Positions 1 to 5,306 are shown, counted from the stretch's first letter. The stretch is DNA of 5,306 bases from Candidatus Desantisbacteria bacterium CG2_30_40_21 (GCA_001873945.1 MNYI01000119.1:1-5306); one strand, 5' to 3'. The notes: generated from the sequence alone by a model not told the origin. A program made the numbers and translations.

Positions 1-76
1 CAGACACTTTTTTCTTCAATATTATTCTTGTCCATTAGATGAAGAGTAAGTAAATGGTGTCTGTCCCCTATTTTCC
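1..76. repeat. Inverted-repeat segment truncated by the window edge
   Basis: CAGACAC at 1-7 is the exact reverse complement of GTGTCTG at 57-63, with an AT-rich 49-base interior. The right arm continues as GTGTCTGTCCCCTATTTTCC (57-76), and its partner would lie to the left of position 1. From memory, the string GGGGACAGACAC recurs in many bacterial genomes near IS200-like/REP-associated transposase genes. I cannot confirm that here, and no transposase reading frame is visible in this stretch. The 7-bp match alone is weak; the assignment rests partly on the remembered motif. Confidence 0.35.
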
Positions 77-107
77 TGTTGCTTGTTTATTCCTGAGCAA
101 AAACTTG

Positions 108-136
108 TTGACAACACACATCTTGTATAGTATACT
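108..136 (+). promoter_or_regulatory. Near-consensus sigma70-type promoter
   Basis: The -35 hexamer TTGACA (108-113) is perfect. A 17-bp spacer follows, then TATACT (131-136), one mismatch from TATAAT. Transcription would be expected to start near 143, giving an untranslated leader of about 87 bases before the ATG at 230. This is the strongest promoter in the window, yet it now drives only a truncated reading frame (230-313). The long leader contains a short MESNAL frame (146-166) without a ribosome-binding site, which I do not count as a gene. Confidence 0.62.
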
Positions 137-144
137 TTGTATAC
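130..144. promoter_or_regulatory. Dyad operator candidate overlapping the -10 box
   Basis: GTATACTTTGTATAC consists of two GTATAC palindromes separated by TTT, so the whole site is nearly symmetric. It covers the -10 hexamer (131-136) and reaches the expected start of transcription. TTGTATA also occurs twice on the same strand, at 123-129 and 137-143, exactly 14 bp apart. A dimeric repressor bound here would block the promoter; this layout is common for autoregulated genes such as antitoxins. No regulator gene is present in the window, so its identity is unknown, and AT-rich palindromes can arise by chance. Confidence 0.4.
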
Positions 145-229
145 GATGGAATCAAATGCATTGTAAACAAACCGTAACTACCGATAGAGTTGTTTTGTTC
201 CAGACATATTGGTTTCTAAAGGAGATAAA

Positions 230-313
230 ATGAAAAGATTGGTAAGATTTGATTGGGCGGTCAGCAATTCTCATTATGGCAAAACTTATGTTCAAAGGGG
301 AATAAGGGAATAG
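230..313 (+). pseudogene. Truncated 5' end of an Rpn-like (PD-(D/E)XK) transposase-nuclease gene
   Basis: A good Shine-Dalgarno site (AGGAG, 220-224) lies 5 nt before the ATG at 230. The first 11 codons (230-262) read MKRLVRFDWAV. From memory, this closely matches the conserved start of the Rpn-family recombination-promoting nuclease/putative transposase proteins, which normally continue with a KKLLRNK-like segment for about 300 residues. Here the frame enters a palindromic element at 263 and stops at 311-313 after 27 codons. The 93 bases after the element show no continuation in any forward frame, so the remainder is deleted, not merely displaced. Alternatives are a genuine 27-residue peptide or a chance resemblance, since only 11 residues support the identification. 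Promoter and ribosome-binding site remain intact, so a short peptide could still be made. Confidence 0.5.
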
Positions 314-426
314 AGGAGATGGTGCCGATTATCAACAGAATTGTCGGTAGGACAGGCATTTATGCCTGTCCTACCGATTAATCTCCATATCTCCCCCTTA
401 TCCATTTTACCATAATGAGAATTGCT
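263..426. mobile_element. MITE-like palindromic element, 164 bp
   Basis: Perfect 17-bp terminal inverted repeats bound the element: AGCAATTCTCATTATGG at 263-279 and its reverse complement at 410-426. The arms stay partly complementary inward (GGGGAATAAGGG with CCCCCTTATCC, GAGGAGATGG with CTCCATATCTC) up to a perfect central hairpin at 344-377. The whole element could therefore fold into one long interrupted stem. It has no coding capacity of its own, as expected for a non-autonomous element mobilised in trans. No clear target-site duplication is visible; the flanks read GTC on the left and TGG on the right. This is consistent with a deletion that also removed the rest of the interrupted gene. 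The name MITE is inferred from structure, because only one copy is in view. Confidence 0.65.
344..377. repeat. Perfect 16-bp hairpin at the centre of the MITE-like element
   Basis: TCGGTAGGACAGGCAT (344-359) pairs with ATGCCTGTCCTACCGA (362-377) without a mismatch, leaving only TT between the arms. In practice the last pair would open to give a four-base loop. It is more GC-rich and better conserved than the surrounding arms. No run of T follows directly, so it is not a canonical intrinsic terminator. It could be an independent palindromic repeat nested in the element or the element's functional core. Confidence 0.7.
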
Positions 427-531
427 TGGTGTACAACTTATTTTTTTTGACTCCTAAATGAATGGCATAAGGCATATCCAGAGTTTTCCATAACGGCAAT
501 TGTATAAATTATATGCGAGTTGGTGATATTA
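427..531 (+). promoter_or_regulatory. Upstream region of the barrel gene, weak promoter signals only
   Basis: This is the space between the MITE-like element and the start of the secreted barrel protein. A TTGACT hexamer (447-452) follows a run of eight T, but no good -10 box lies 16-18 bp after it. A TATAAA at 503-508 could be a -10 box with a start near 515, but its expected -35 position is poor. GGCATA occurs twice, at 464-469 and 471-476. The GGTGAT at 522-527 is the only Shine-Dalgarno-like sequence before the ATG at 532. No strong promoter is visible, so expression may depend on the promoter at 108-136 or on an unrecognised sigma factor. Confidence 0.3.
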
Positions 532-2724
532 ATGCTACACAGATATCTCTATGTGTCTCTGTGCCTCTGTGCCTTCTGCCTTCTCCTTCTCCCTGCTACC
601 AGCTTTGGATTCAACGAAAGATTTATTGGTGCCCGTCCCATGGGCATGGGAGGGGCGTTTGTGGCTGTGGCAGATGATGCCAATACCATGAGTTGGAATC
701 CAGCTGGTTTACCAATGCTACAGCGATATGAATTTAATAATGTTTGGGGGAATCAGGATGATTTGGGTCAAATGAGCCTTTATACTAATTTGATTGTTCC
801 TGTATTTGATGAAAATTGTGCCCTTGGTTTTGGCTGGCAAAATCTGAAGATTAAACCAATTTCTCTCTCAAAGGGTGAATGGGCATTTTCCGGTGCCAGG
901 CGTTATGGAAAATGGTCATTGGGCGGGTCTGGCCGTTCTATTTACAGGGATACTAAGCAAAGATTGGATAAGGATATAGGGTTTAAGGTAGATGTTGGGG
1001 CATTATGGATCCCATTTGATACCATGCGATTGGCTCTGGTTAAATATGGTATGTTTGGTACGGATTTGCAGGAGAATGAGCCTATAAAATATAAAATGGG
1101 CTTGTGTTATCACCCACCCGGGAATAAAAACCTTTTATTTGCTATAGACAAGGATAATCTTGATACCTATTGGGGCATTGAATTTTGGCTAAAAAAACAA
1201 ATACTTAAAACAGATATTGCTCTGAGATTGGGTGGAAATAGCAGCAAGGGCATAACCCTCAATCGTGCAAACTCTCTGGGTGCAAACCTGTTGCAAATTG
1301 ACTATGCCTCATCCGGGAATAATTCATATTCTTCTATTTCCCTTGGCTATGAATATATTACATCCCTGTTTAATCTTCAAGGGGTATCATTGGATCCCTT
1401 CTTCAGCAACCTTTTCGTATGTACCTACAAATCCCTTGAGGATGGAAAGATTCCTCTTGGTACAATTACAGTAGAAAATAAGATGAAGGATGTGCCAATA
1501 GTTGTTTGGCTATCCATAGATATGAAGGAATATACGGATAATAAGGCTGTCCCTTTGCAGATGGAATTATCCCTTGAGAAAAGCCGTATGCCGATAAAAA
1601 AGACAGCAGGAACTGCAACCACAATCGGTACAGGGACTAATCAACCAAGAGTAACAAGTACAGAAGACAAAAGGCAGGAGGCAGAGGATAAATGTACCAT
1701 CCCGCCAGGTTATATTGCCAGAATAAAGATGGTAAACCTTCCTGTGAGCGAGAATATCCTGAATGTAAAGGGCAATGTCTCTATCTCACCAGAGATTAAA
1801 CTTTATTACACCATGCGGGATGAGGTAAAGGATATTACCCCAAAATGTGGAAATGTAAACATCTGCGGGAATAATGGCACCGGTACATATCAGGTAAACT
1901 GGAATCAAATAGGGATGTTGGCAACATTTATGGTAATTGAAAAGAATAGTTTTATGGCTGATTTTATGAATGAGGTTAAGAGGTGTTATCTAAAAACAAA
2001 GGAATTTGCAACATTCCCCACAGATATGCCTGAGAATATCTTTAAGGTCATGTATCTCTTTGATGCTTTGAAGATATGGGGCATAACATACACTGAGCGA
2101 AGGGATTACAAAACAGGTGCTTCAAAAGATACCTATCTTCGTTGTCCTGATGAAATATTAAGCAGTAGGTTTACCAATGGAAATGATGAAGATATGTCAG
2201 TGCTTATGGCTGCCTGCATGAAATATTGGGATATACCTGTAGGATTCTTGGATGGTGGACCAACTAAGAAGGAAAATTTTATGCCTATATTCTCTACAGG
2301 GGTACCTGCTAATGATGGAACTAATACCATGGGTTATAACAATGTATTTCTCTTTAATCCAGAATGGGGTACGAAAACAACATGGCTACCCTTGAAGATA
2401 CCAAAGTGGAAGGATAATTTTATTGTTATCTGCCAACAGGCTACTGAATTCTATAGAGGGGAAGAAAATGGGAAAAAAGCAAAGGAAGAATATAGGTTCA
2501 AGGCAATGTTTTTGCCAGAGGAGAGCAATTTTACCCTTTCAATTCCCATAAAAAAATCAGGTGAAAAAAAGTTAGTTTTTTCAGATAAACTCTGGGTGCG
2601 AGTATATGAGGAATTCAGGATAGATATTCAGAAATTTAATGAGCTAAGCTCCTACAGGAATTTCTTTGGTGAGGTGAAGATAGAACCATTGCCGGAGACG
2701 GTCAAGAAGGCATCAGGGATTTGA
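532..2724 (+). CDS. Secreted PorV/FadL-like barrel fused to a degenerate transglutaminase-like domain
   Basis: The protein has 730 residues if ATG 532 is the start. TTG 520 and GTG 523 are in frame but have no ribosome-binding site, and the signal peptide begins cleanly at the ATG. Residues 1-26 form a signal peptide with a Leu/Cys-rich core and probable cleavage near TSFG. Residues 33-61 carry GARPMGMGG and VADDANTMSWNPAGLP, the N-terminal signature of PorV/PorQ and FadL-like outer-membrane barrels. Alternating beta strands run to about residue 300. A Thr-rich polar linker (about 350-388) and a beta-rich region follow. Residues 475-640 resemble the transglutaminase-like domain that follows such modules in related proteins, including PDEILSSRFTNGNDEDMSVL and WLPLK. 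The expected Cys is Asp552, the His is Asn582 and the acidic residue is Lys622, so it is probably a binding or structural domain. The barrel should sit in the outer membrane with the C-terminal part in the periplasm. The gene converges on 2734-5046. Substrate and role are unknown. Confidence 0.85.
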   Translation: MLHRYLYVSLCLCAFCLLLLPATSFGFNERFIGARPMGMGGAFVAVADDANTMSWNPAGLPMLQRYEFNNVWGNQDDLGQMSLYTNLIVPVFDENCALGFGWQNLKIKPISLSKGEWAFSGARRYGKWSLGGSGRSIYRDTKQRLDKDIGFKVDVGALWIPFDTMRLALVKYGMFGTDLQENEPIKYKMGLCYHPPGNKNLLFAIDKDNLDTYWGIEFWLKKQILKTDIALRLGGNSSKGITLNRANSLGANLLQIDYASSGNNSYSSISLGYEYITSLFNLQGVSLDPFFSNLFVCTYKSLEDGKIPLGTITVENKMKDVPIVVWLSIDMKEYTDNKAVPLQMELSLEKSRMPIKKTAGTATTIGTGTNQPRVTSTEDKRQEAEDKCTIPPGYIARIKMVNLPVSENILNVKGNVSISPEIKLYYTMRDEVKDITPKCGNVNICGNNGTGTYQVNWNQIGMLATFMVIEKNSFMADFMNEVKRCYLKTKEFATFPTDMPENIFKVMYLFDALKIWGITYTERRDYKTGASKDTYLRCPDEILSSRFTNGNDEDMSVLMAACMKYWDIPVGFLDGGPTKKENFMPIFSTGVPANDGTNTMGYNNVFLFNPEWGTKTTWLPLKIPKWKDNFIVICQQATEFYRGEENGKKAKEEYRFKAMFLPEESNFTLSIPIKKSGEKKLVFSDKLWVRVYEEFRIDIQKFNELSSYRNFFGEVKIEPLPETVKKASGI
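552..597 (+). repeat. A-free, repeat-like stretch encoding the signal-peptide core
   Basis: These 46 bases inside the barrel gene contain no A. They include two exact tandem copies of CTCTGTGC (557-564 and 565-572), followed by degenerate 7-mers CTTCTGC, CTTCTCC and TTCTCCC (573-593). Bases 552-571 match 5236-5255, in an arm of the palindromic element at the other end of the window, at 17 of 20 positions. The stretch encodes the VSLCLCAFCLLLLPA core of the signal peptide. Either a hydrophobic Leu/Cys-rich core happens to be pyrimidine-rich, or a repeat was co-opted as export-signal coding sequence. The similarity is low-complexity and chosen after the fact, so the second reading is tentative. 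Confidence 0.4.
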
Positions 2725-2733
2725 GTAGGGTGC
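2725..2733. other. Nine-base convergent junction without a visible terminator
   Basis: The stop TGA (2722-2724) of the forward gene and the stop TAA (complement of 2734-2736) of the reverse gene are separated by nine bases. I see no GC-rich hairpin followed by T residues in the junction or just inside either gene end. Transcripts from both sides may therefore overlap at their 3' ends, or termination may be Rho-dependent. Confidence 0.6.
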
Positions 2734-5046
2734 TTATTCCCTCTGTGCAGCCACAATCATAGTAGATATTCCCACCAATAGATTCAACACCCCAAAGACC
2801 ATACTCGTTTGGGTAATACCCAAAACAGGTATGGTCAAGACAGAAGCAATAAGTAAGCCAACGCATGCCCCGCCCAGATCCAGGGCATACATTATCCCGC
2901 CAACATTGCCCGTATCCTTTGTAAAATCTGAATAGATGCGGTTAGCCAACGGAAAGATAAGCCCAACCAATATTCCTGCCATGGCAGTTAATATGGGAAA
3001 TAGAATGCAAATAACTGCCTGTACCCAAAACTCATCAGATATTACTCTTAAGCCGAGAAAGATAGCTGGGATTAAAAACAGATAAAGGGCTATGGCTATT
3101 TGTAAAAGAGAATATACCCCCATCCTGTTCTGTATTCTGTCAATCCTTGAATTCATCCACCATGTCCCACCAGCAATACCGAGCATAAACCCGGCAATAA
3201 TTATTCCAATCAGGTGATATATATAACCAAATAGTATTTGAAAACCAATAATCAATACAATTTCAATCACCATGCCGCCACACCCGGAGATAAACATCCC
3301 GGTTGAGATAAATACCCTTTTCCTCCTGAACACAAGCCATGGGATTAGGGCAACAAGTACAGCCACAAGGATTAAGTGCCATGTTTTTACGCCTGATAAA
3401 AGATTAAATAACCCCTCGCTACCCTGTGAAAACTCCTCAACCCATAAGGCTATGTCAAAATAATAACAAACAGGATAAAGGTCATGATTTATCTTAGGCA
3501 CTATTCCCTCAAGGCTTTCTCGAAGATACCCTATCCTTTCAGGACAAAACCGATACGGCAAATAATACTCATTTACAAATCTGGTTTCAATCCCTCGTTG
3601 TTTCAACCTTTCAACCAGAATATACGGTTCAATGCTCATATACCCTGATATTGAGGATGCAATCAAGGTAAGTTCATCCCCTGGTATTAAGATTATAGAC
3701 GGAAAAATCTGTTGCAGGGTATGGTAGATACATCCGTTAAATTGCAGCATGTTCTCGCCAAGATAATTCTCATTTGACCTGACAGAAAGGCTGATTATTC
3801 CCTGTGGTTTTAAGATGCGTTTTGCCTCTTCAAAAAACTCAAGGGTGTAAAATCTGTTGTGTTCAGCAGTAGAGGGATTGCCGATATTGACGATTAAGGC
3901 ATCAAATGGTTTGCCTTGCCACCTCTTAACAAATAGCCTGCCGTCGCCATGGATATTTTTCACCCTTGGATTATCAAGGCTGTCAATGTCTTCTTTTGGA
4001 ATGTATTTTTTGGCTGTTTTTATCAATGCTGGATCAAGCTCAACATAATATATCTCTGCCTCTGGATACTTCAGGGTTTCTTTAAGCCCACCAGCAACTG
4101 CTCCGCCAAGGATAAGCACCTGTTTTACCTGTGGCGTCTGAAGCAGAGGGAAATGGATAAGCTCTTCGCTATCAAGTTGTTGTGGAATGGTAAAAGCAAG
4201 GACACTGTTACAATAAAAATTATAGAGATTGCCTATTTTAACCACAGTCAGGTTGCCATATTTTGAGAAGGCATTTTTTACTACAGAAAATCCCTTCCAG
4301 TTAAGGCTGGTGGTATAATTCATTAGCCTGTCTGCATTAAGAACACCATACACATTGGCTGATAAACAGATTATACATATTGCTACAAGGAATATCTTAC
4401 GGCTACAAAGAAGAAGAATCATTGTTCCACAAAATACATTGATAATAGCAGTATAAAAGGCAGTTGTAAGTGAGTTAAAAAAATTGACAAATATAAACCC
4501 AAAGGCAAATCCGCCAAAAACATCACCTATGGCATCATAGAGATAGACCTTGCCGGCAGCAAGAGATGTTTCTTTCATCACCTGCGAATACAATCTGTAT
4601 CCAAGTGTAAATTGGGCACCGATAACTATTCCCAGTGGAGCCGTGAGCAAAGGGATAGAAATAACCATAACATGGTATCCTATCAATTCCCCAACCGGTA
4701 TATGCAAAAAAACACGAAACATCTTAATAAAAATAATGGTTAGAGGTAAAAGGATGGAGACAATGATTTGACTGAAAATAAAACGATGGAAACCTGACTC
4801 TTGTGACAGACCATTAAAAATAGGCAACCGCCAGAGGAGAGCACCTCTGGCAGGATTGCCCCCACAGAAACCTGCCACAAGGCTTCCCACAGCCATCCAG
4901 AAGAGCCAGCTGGCAAGGATAATCCCAAGGCATAGCTCATTACCATAGAATACACTTGTTAATTCGTAAATAAGCAGGGACTGAGATATTATGGAGACAA
5001 AGCCGATAACAACCAATATGGTGCTTAAAGACAACTTATTTGGCAT
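2734..5046 (-). CDS. Membrane-embedded spermidine-synthase-like protein (two 7-helix halves around a SpeE-type domain)
   Basis: The protein has 770 residues from the ATG at 5046-5044. An upstream in-frame TTG (5067) would add seven polar residues but lies ahead of the ribosome-binding site. Residues 1-236 hold about seven hydrophobic helices, including the family segment SQSLLIYELTSVFYGNELC. Residues 305-465 are a Rossmann-like spermidine-synthase domain: VLILGGAVAGG (310-320) for the nucleotide loop, YVELDP (334-339), GDGR (367-370), GNPST and NRFYT (389-401). Residues 520-535 carry the NHDLYPVCYYFDIALW segment typical of the family. Residues 555-766 hold about seven more helices. This matches the group annotated as fused MFS/spermidine synthase, about 750-800 residues. 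The loop Asp of true SpeE is Val, and the catalytic DxxD pair is Asn387/Asn390, so classical aminopropyl transfer is unlikely. It could be a transporter or a SAM-type enzyme acting on a membrane substrate; the substrate is unknown. It is convergent with the barrel gene, so they are not co-transcribed. Confidence 0.88.
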   Translation of the reverse strand: MPNKLSLSTILVVIGFVSIISQSLLIYELTSVFYGNELCLGIILASWLFWMAVGSLVAGFCGGNPARGALLWRLPIFNGLSQESGFHRFIFSQIIVSILLPLTIIFIKMFRVFLHIPVGELIGYHVMVISIPLLTAPLGIVIGAQFTLGYRLYSQVMKETSLAAGKVYLYDAIGDVFGGFAFGFIFVNFFNSLTTAFYTAIINVFCGTMILLLCSRKIFLVAICIICLSANVYGVLNADRLMNYTTSLNWKGFSVVKNAFSKYGNLTVVKIGNLYNFYCNSVLAFTIPQQLDSEELIHFPLLQTPQVKQVLILGGAVAGGLKETLKYPEAEIYYVELDPALIKTAKKYIPKEDIDSLDNPRVKNIHGDGRLFVKRWQGKPFDALIVNIGNPSTAEHNRFYTLEFFEEAKRILKPQGIISLSVRSNENYLGENMLQFNGCIYHTLQQIFPSIILIPGDELTLIASSISGYMSIEPYILVERLKQRGIETRFVNEYYLPYRFCPERIGYLRESLEGIVPKINHDLYPVCYYFDIALWVEEFSQGSEGLFNLLSGVKTWHLILVAVLVALIPWLVFRRKRVFISTGMFISGCGGMVIEIVLIIGFQILFGYIYHLIGIIIAGFMLGIAGGTWWMNSRIDRIQNRMGVYSLLQIAIALYLFLIPAIFLGLRVISDEFWVQAVICILFPILTAMAGILVGLIFPLANRIYSDFTKDTGNVGGIMYALDLGGACVGLLIASVLTIPVLGITQTSMVFGVLNLLVGISTMIVAAQRE

Positions 5047-5058
5047 ACAATCCTTCTT
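5047..5058 (-). promoter_or_regulatory. Ribosome-binding site that fixes the start of the SpeE-like gene
   Basis: On the minus strand the bases before ATG 5046 read AAGAAGGATTGT, with an AAGGA core at 5055-5051 and a 4-base spacer. This supports ATG 5046 over the TTG at 5067. A perfect TTGACA also lies on the minus strand at 5067-5062, but a promoter using it would start transcription inside the gene, so I do not treat it as a -35 box. No consensus promoter was found further upstream, where the palindromic element lies. Confidence 0.6.
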
Positions 5059-5112
5059 AATTGTCAATTATCGTAACTACTTAGGTAAAAGAATTTACCA
5101 CGGAGAACACAT

Positions 5113-5152
5113 AAGTTGATAGGTTGATAGGTTGATGAGTTTATAGGTTAAA
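5113..5152 (+). repeat. Octamer tandem array, left arm
   Basis: Five consecutive 8-base units with consensus AGGTTGAT: AAGTTGAT, AGGTTGAT, AGGTTGAT, GAGTTTAT and AGGTTAAA. The middle pair is identical and the outer units are degenerate. The units are the reverse complement of the right-arm consensus, so the arms can pair in several registers. No unique spacers separate the units, so this is not a CRISPR array. Confidence 0.65.
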
Positions 5153-5182
5153 GGAACACAGATTCATAATTCATAAACATTT

Positions 5183-5230
5183 CCTATCAATTCATCCACT
5201 TATCAACCCATCAACTATTCAACTTATCAA
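5183..5230 (+). repeat. Octamer tandem array, right arm
   Basis: Six consecutive 8-base units ending mostly in ATCAA: CCTATCAA, TTCATCCA, CTTATCAA, CCCATCAA, CTATTCAA and CTTATCAA. The exact 8-nt period is kept over 48 bases despite substitutions. Read on the other strand the units are TTGATRRG-like, matching the left arm. The exact period suggests spread by unit duplication within an ancestral palindrome. A protein-binding array is possible, but an 8-nt period does not follow the DNA helix. Confidence 0.65.
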
Positions 5231-5306
5231 CTTTTTGTGTCTTCGTGCCTTTGTGGTGAGTAGTTACGAAAAATCGCAATTTATGTCCCACTTGAGTATA
5301 ATTGTT

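Larger units (their letters stand above)
5071..5269. mobile_element. Palindromic MITE-like element, 199 bp, with octamer arrays in its arms
   Basis: TCGTAACTAC (5071-5080) is the exact reverse complement of 5260-5269. With mismatches the match extends outward to 5060 and 5280 (17 of 21 positions), so the true element may be about 221 bp. Inside, ACCACGGAGAACACA (5097-5111) is the complement, with a 7-base gap, of 5236-5257. Further in, GTTGAT-rich octamers on the left face ATCAAC-rich octamers on the right around an AT-rich centre (5153-5182). A small hairpin GGTAAA-AGAA-TTTACC occupies 5084-5099. There is no open frame of interest. The element ends about 25 bp before the ATG of the SpeE-like gene, so that gene's promoter must lie in or beyond it. 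Confidence 0.6.

Noticed and set aside
1..35. A possible minus-strand reading frame starting at ATG 35 (MDKNNIEEKSV...) and running off the window edge.
   Set aside because: There is no ribosome-binding site before it, only 11 complete codons are visible, and it overlaps the edge inverted repeat.
438..448. An intrinsic terminator made of the MITE hairpin and the following run of T.
   Set aside because: The T run is 11 bases beyond the end of the terminal repeat and is not directly preceded by a GC-rich stem.
520..531. Starts at TTG 520 or GTG 523 for the barrel protein.
   Set aside because: Neither has a Shine-Dalgarno sequence, and the signal peptide begins naturally at ATG 532.
547..610. 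A lipoprotein signal, because the signal peptide is rich in Cys.
   Set aside because: No residue run fits the L-A/S-G/A-C lipobox; the Cys residues lie inside the hydrophobic core and the cleavage region TSFG lacks Cys.
3272..4955. Several open frames of 60-105 codons on the opposite strand or in other frames of the SpeE-like gene.
   Set aside because: They lie wholly within a well-supported membrane-protein gene, show no family resemblance and have no convincing ribosome-binding sites.
5062..5067. A -35 box (TTGACA on the minus strand) for the SpeE-like gene.
   Set aside because: A matching -10 box and start site would fall inside the coding sequence, after the start codon at 5046.
5113..5230. 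A CRISPR array, because of regularly spaced short repeats.
   Set aside because: The units are 8 nt and directly adjacent without unique spacers, the two halves are in opposite orientation, and no cas gene is present.

Overview
The window looks like AT-rich chromosomal DNA from a Gram-negative (outer-membrane) bacterium. The main evidence is a secreted protein that begins like a PorV/FadL-type outer-membrane barrel. Abundant small palindromic repeats and degenerate family members suggest a poorly characterised, possibly candidate-phylum lineage. That placement is inference; no rRNA or other phylogenetic marker is present.

Layout. Positions 1-229 are non-coding. They hold part of an inverted repeat cut by the window edge, then a near-consensus sigma70-type promoter (TTGACA, 17-bp spacer, TATACT) with a dyad over its -10 box, and a strong ribosome-binding site. 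These signals lead into only 11 codons of a gene that resembles the start of Rpn/PD-(D/E)XK-type transposase-nucleases. At codon 12 a 164-bp MITE-like palindromic element (263-426) begins, and the rest of the gene is absent. Positions 532-2724 (+) encode a 730-residue secreted protein: signal peptide, PorV-like beta-barrel, Thr-rich linker, beta-rich region and a transglutaminase-like domain whose catalytic positions all appear to be replaced. Nine bases after its stop, the convergent gene 5046-2734 (-) ends. It encodes a 770-residue polytopic membrane protein with a spermidine-synthase-like domain between two homologous seven-helix membrane halves. Upstream of that gene, 5071-5269 is a second palindromic element built from 8-nt tandem repeats facing each other. 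The last 37 bases (5270-5306) show nothing recognisable beyond a weak extension of that element's inverted repeat.

How the parts relate. The two large genes converge, so they do not form an operon, and no shared pathway can be read from the sequence. Both encode apparently degenerate members of enzyme families: the transglutaminase-like domain lacks Cys/His/acid, and the SpeE-like domain lacks the paired Asp residues used by aminopropyltransferases. Small palindromic elements flank the pair and lie in the 5' region of each gene. One of them may share sequence with the signal-peptide coding region of the barrel gene. I see no convincing CRISPR array, tRNA, rRNA, defence system or complete mobile element.
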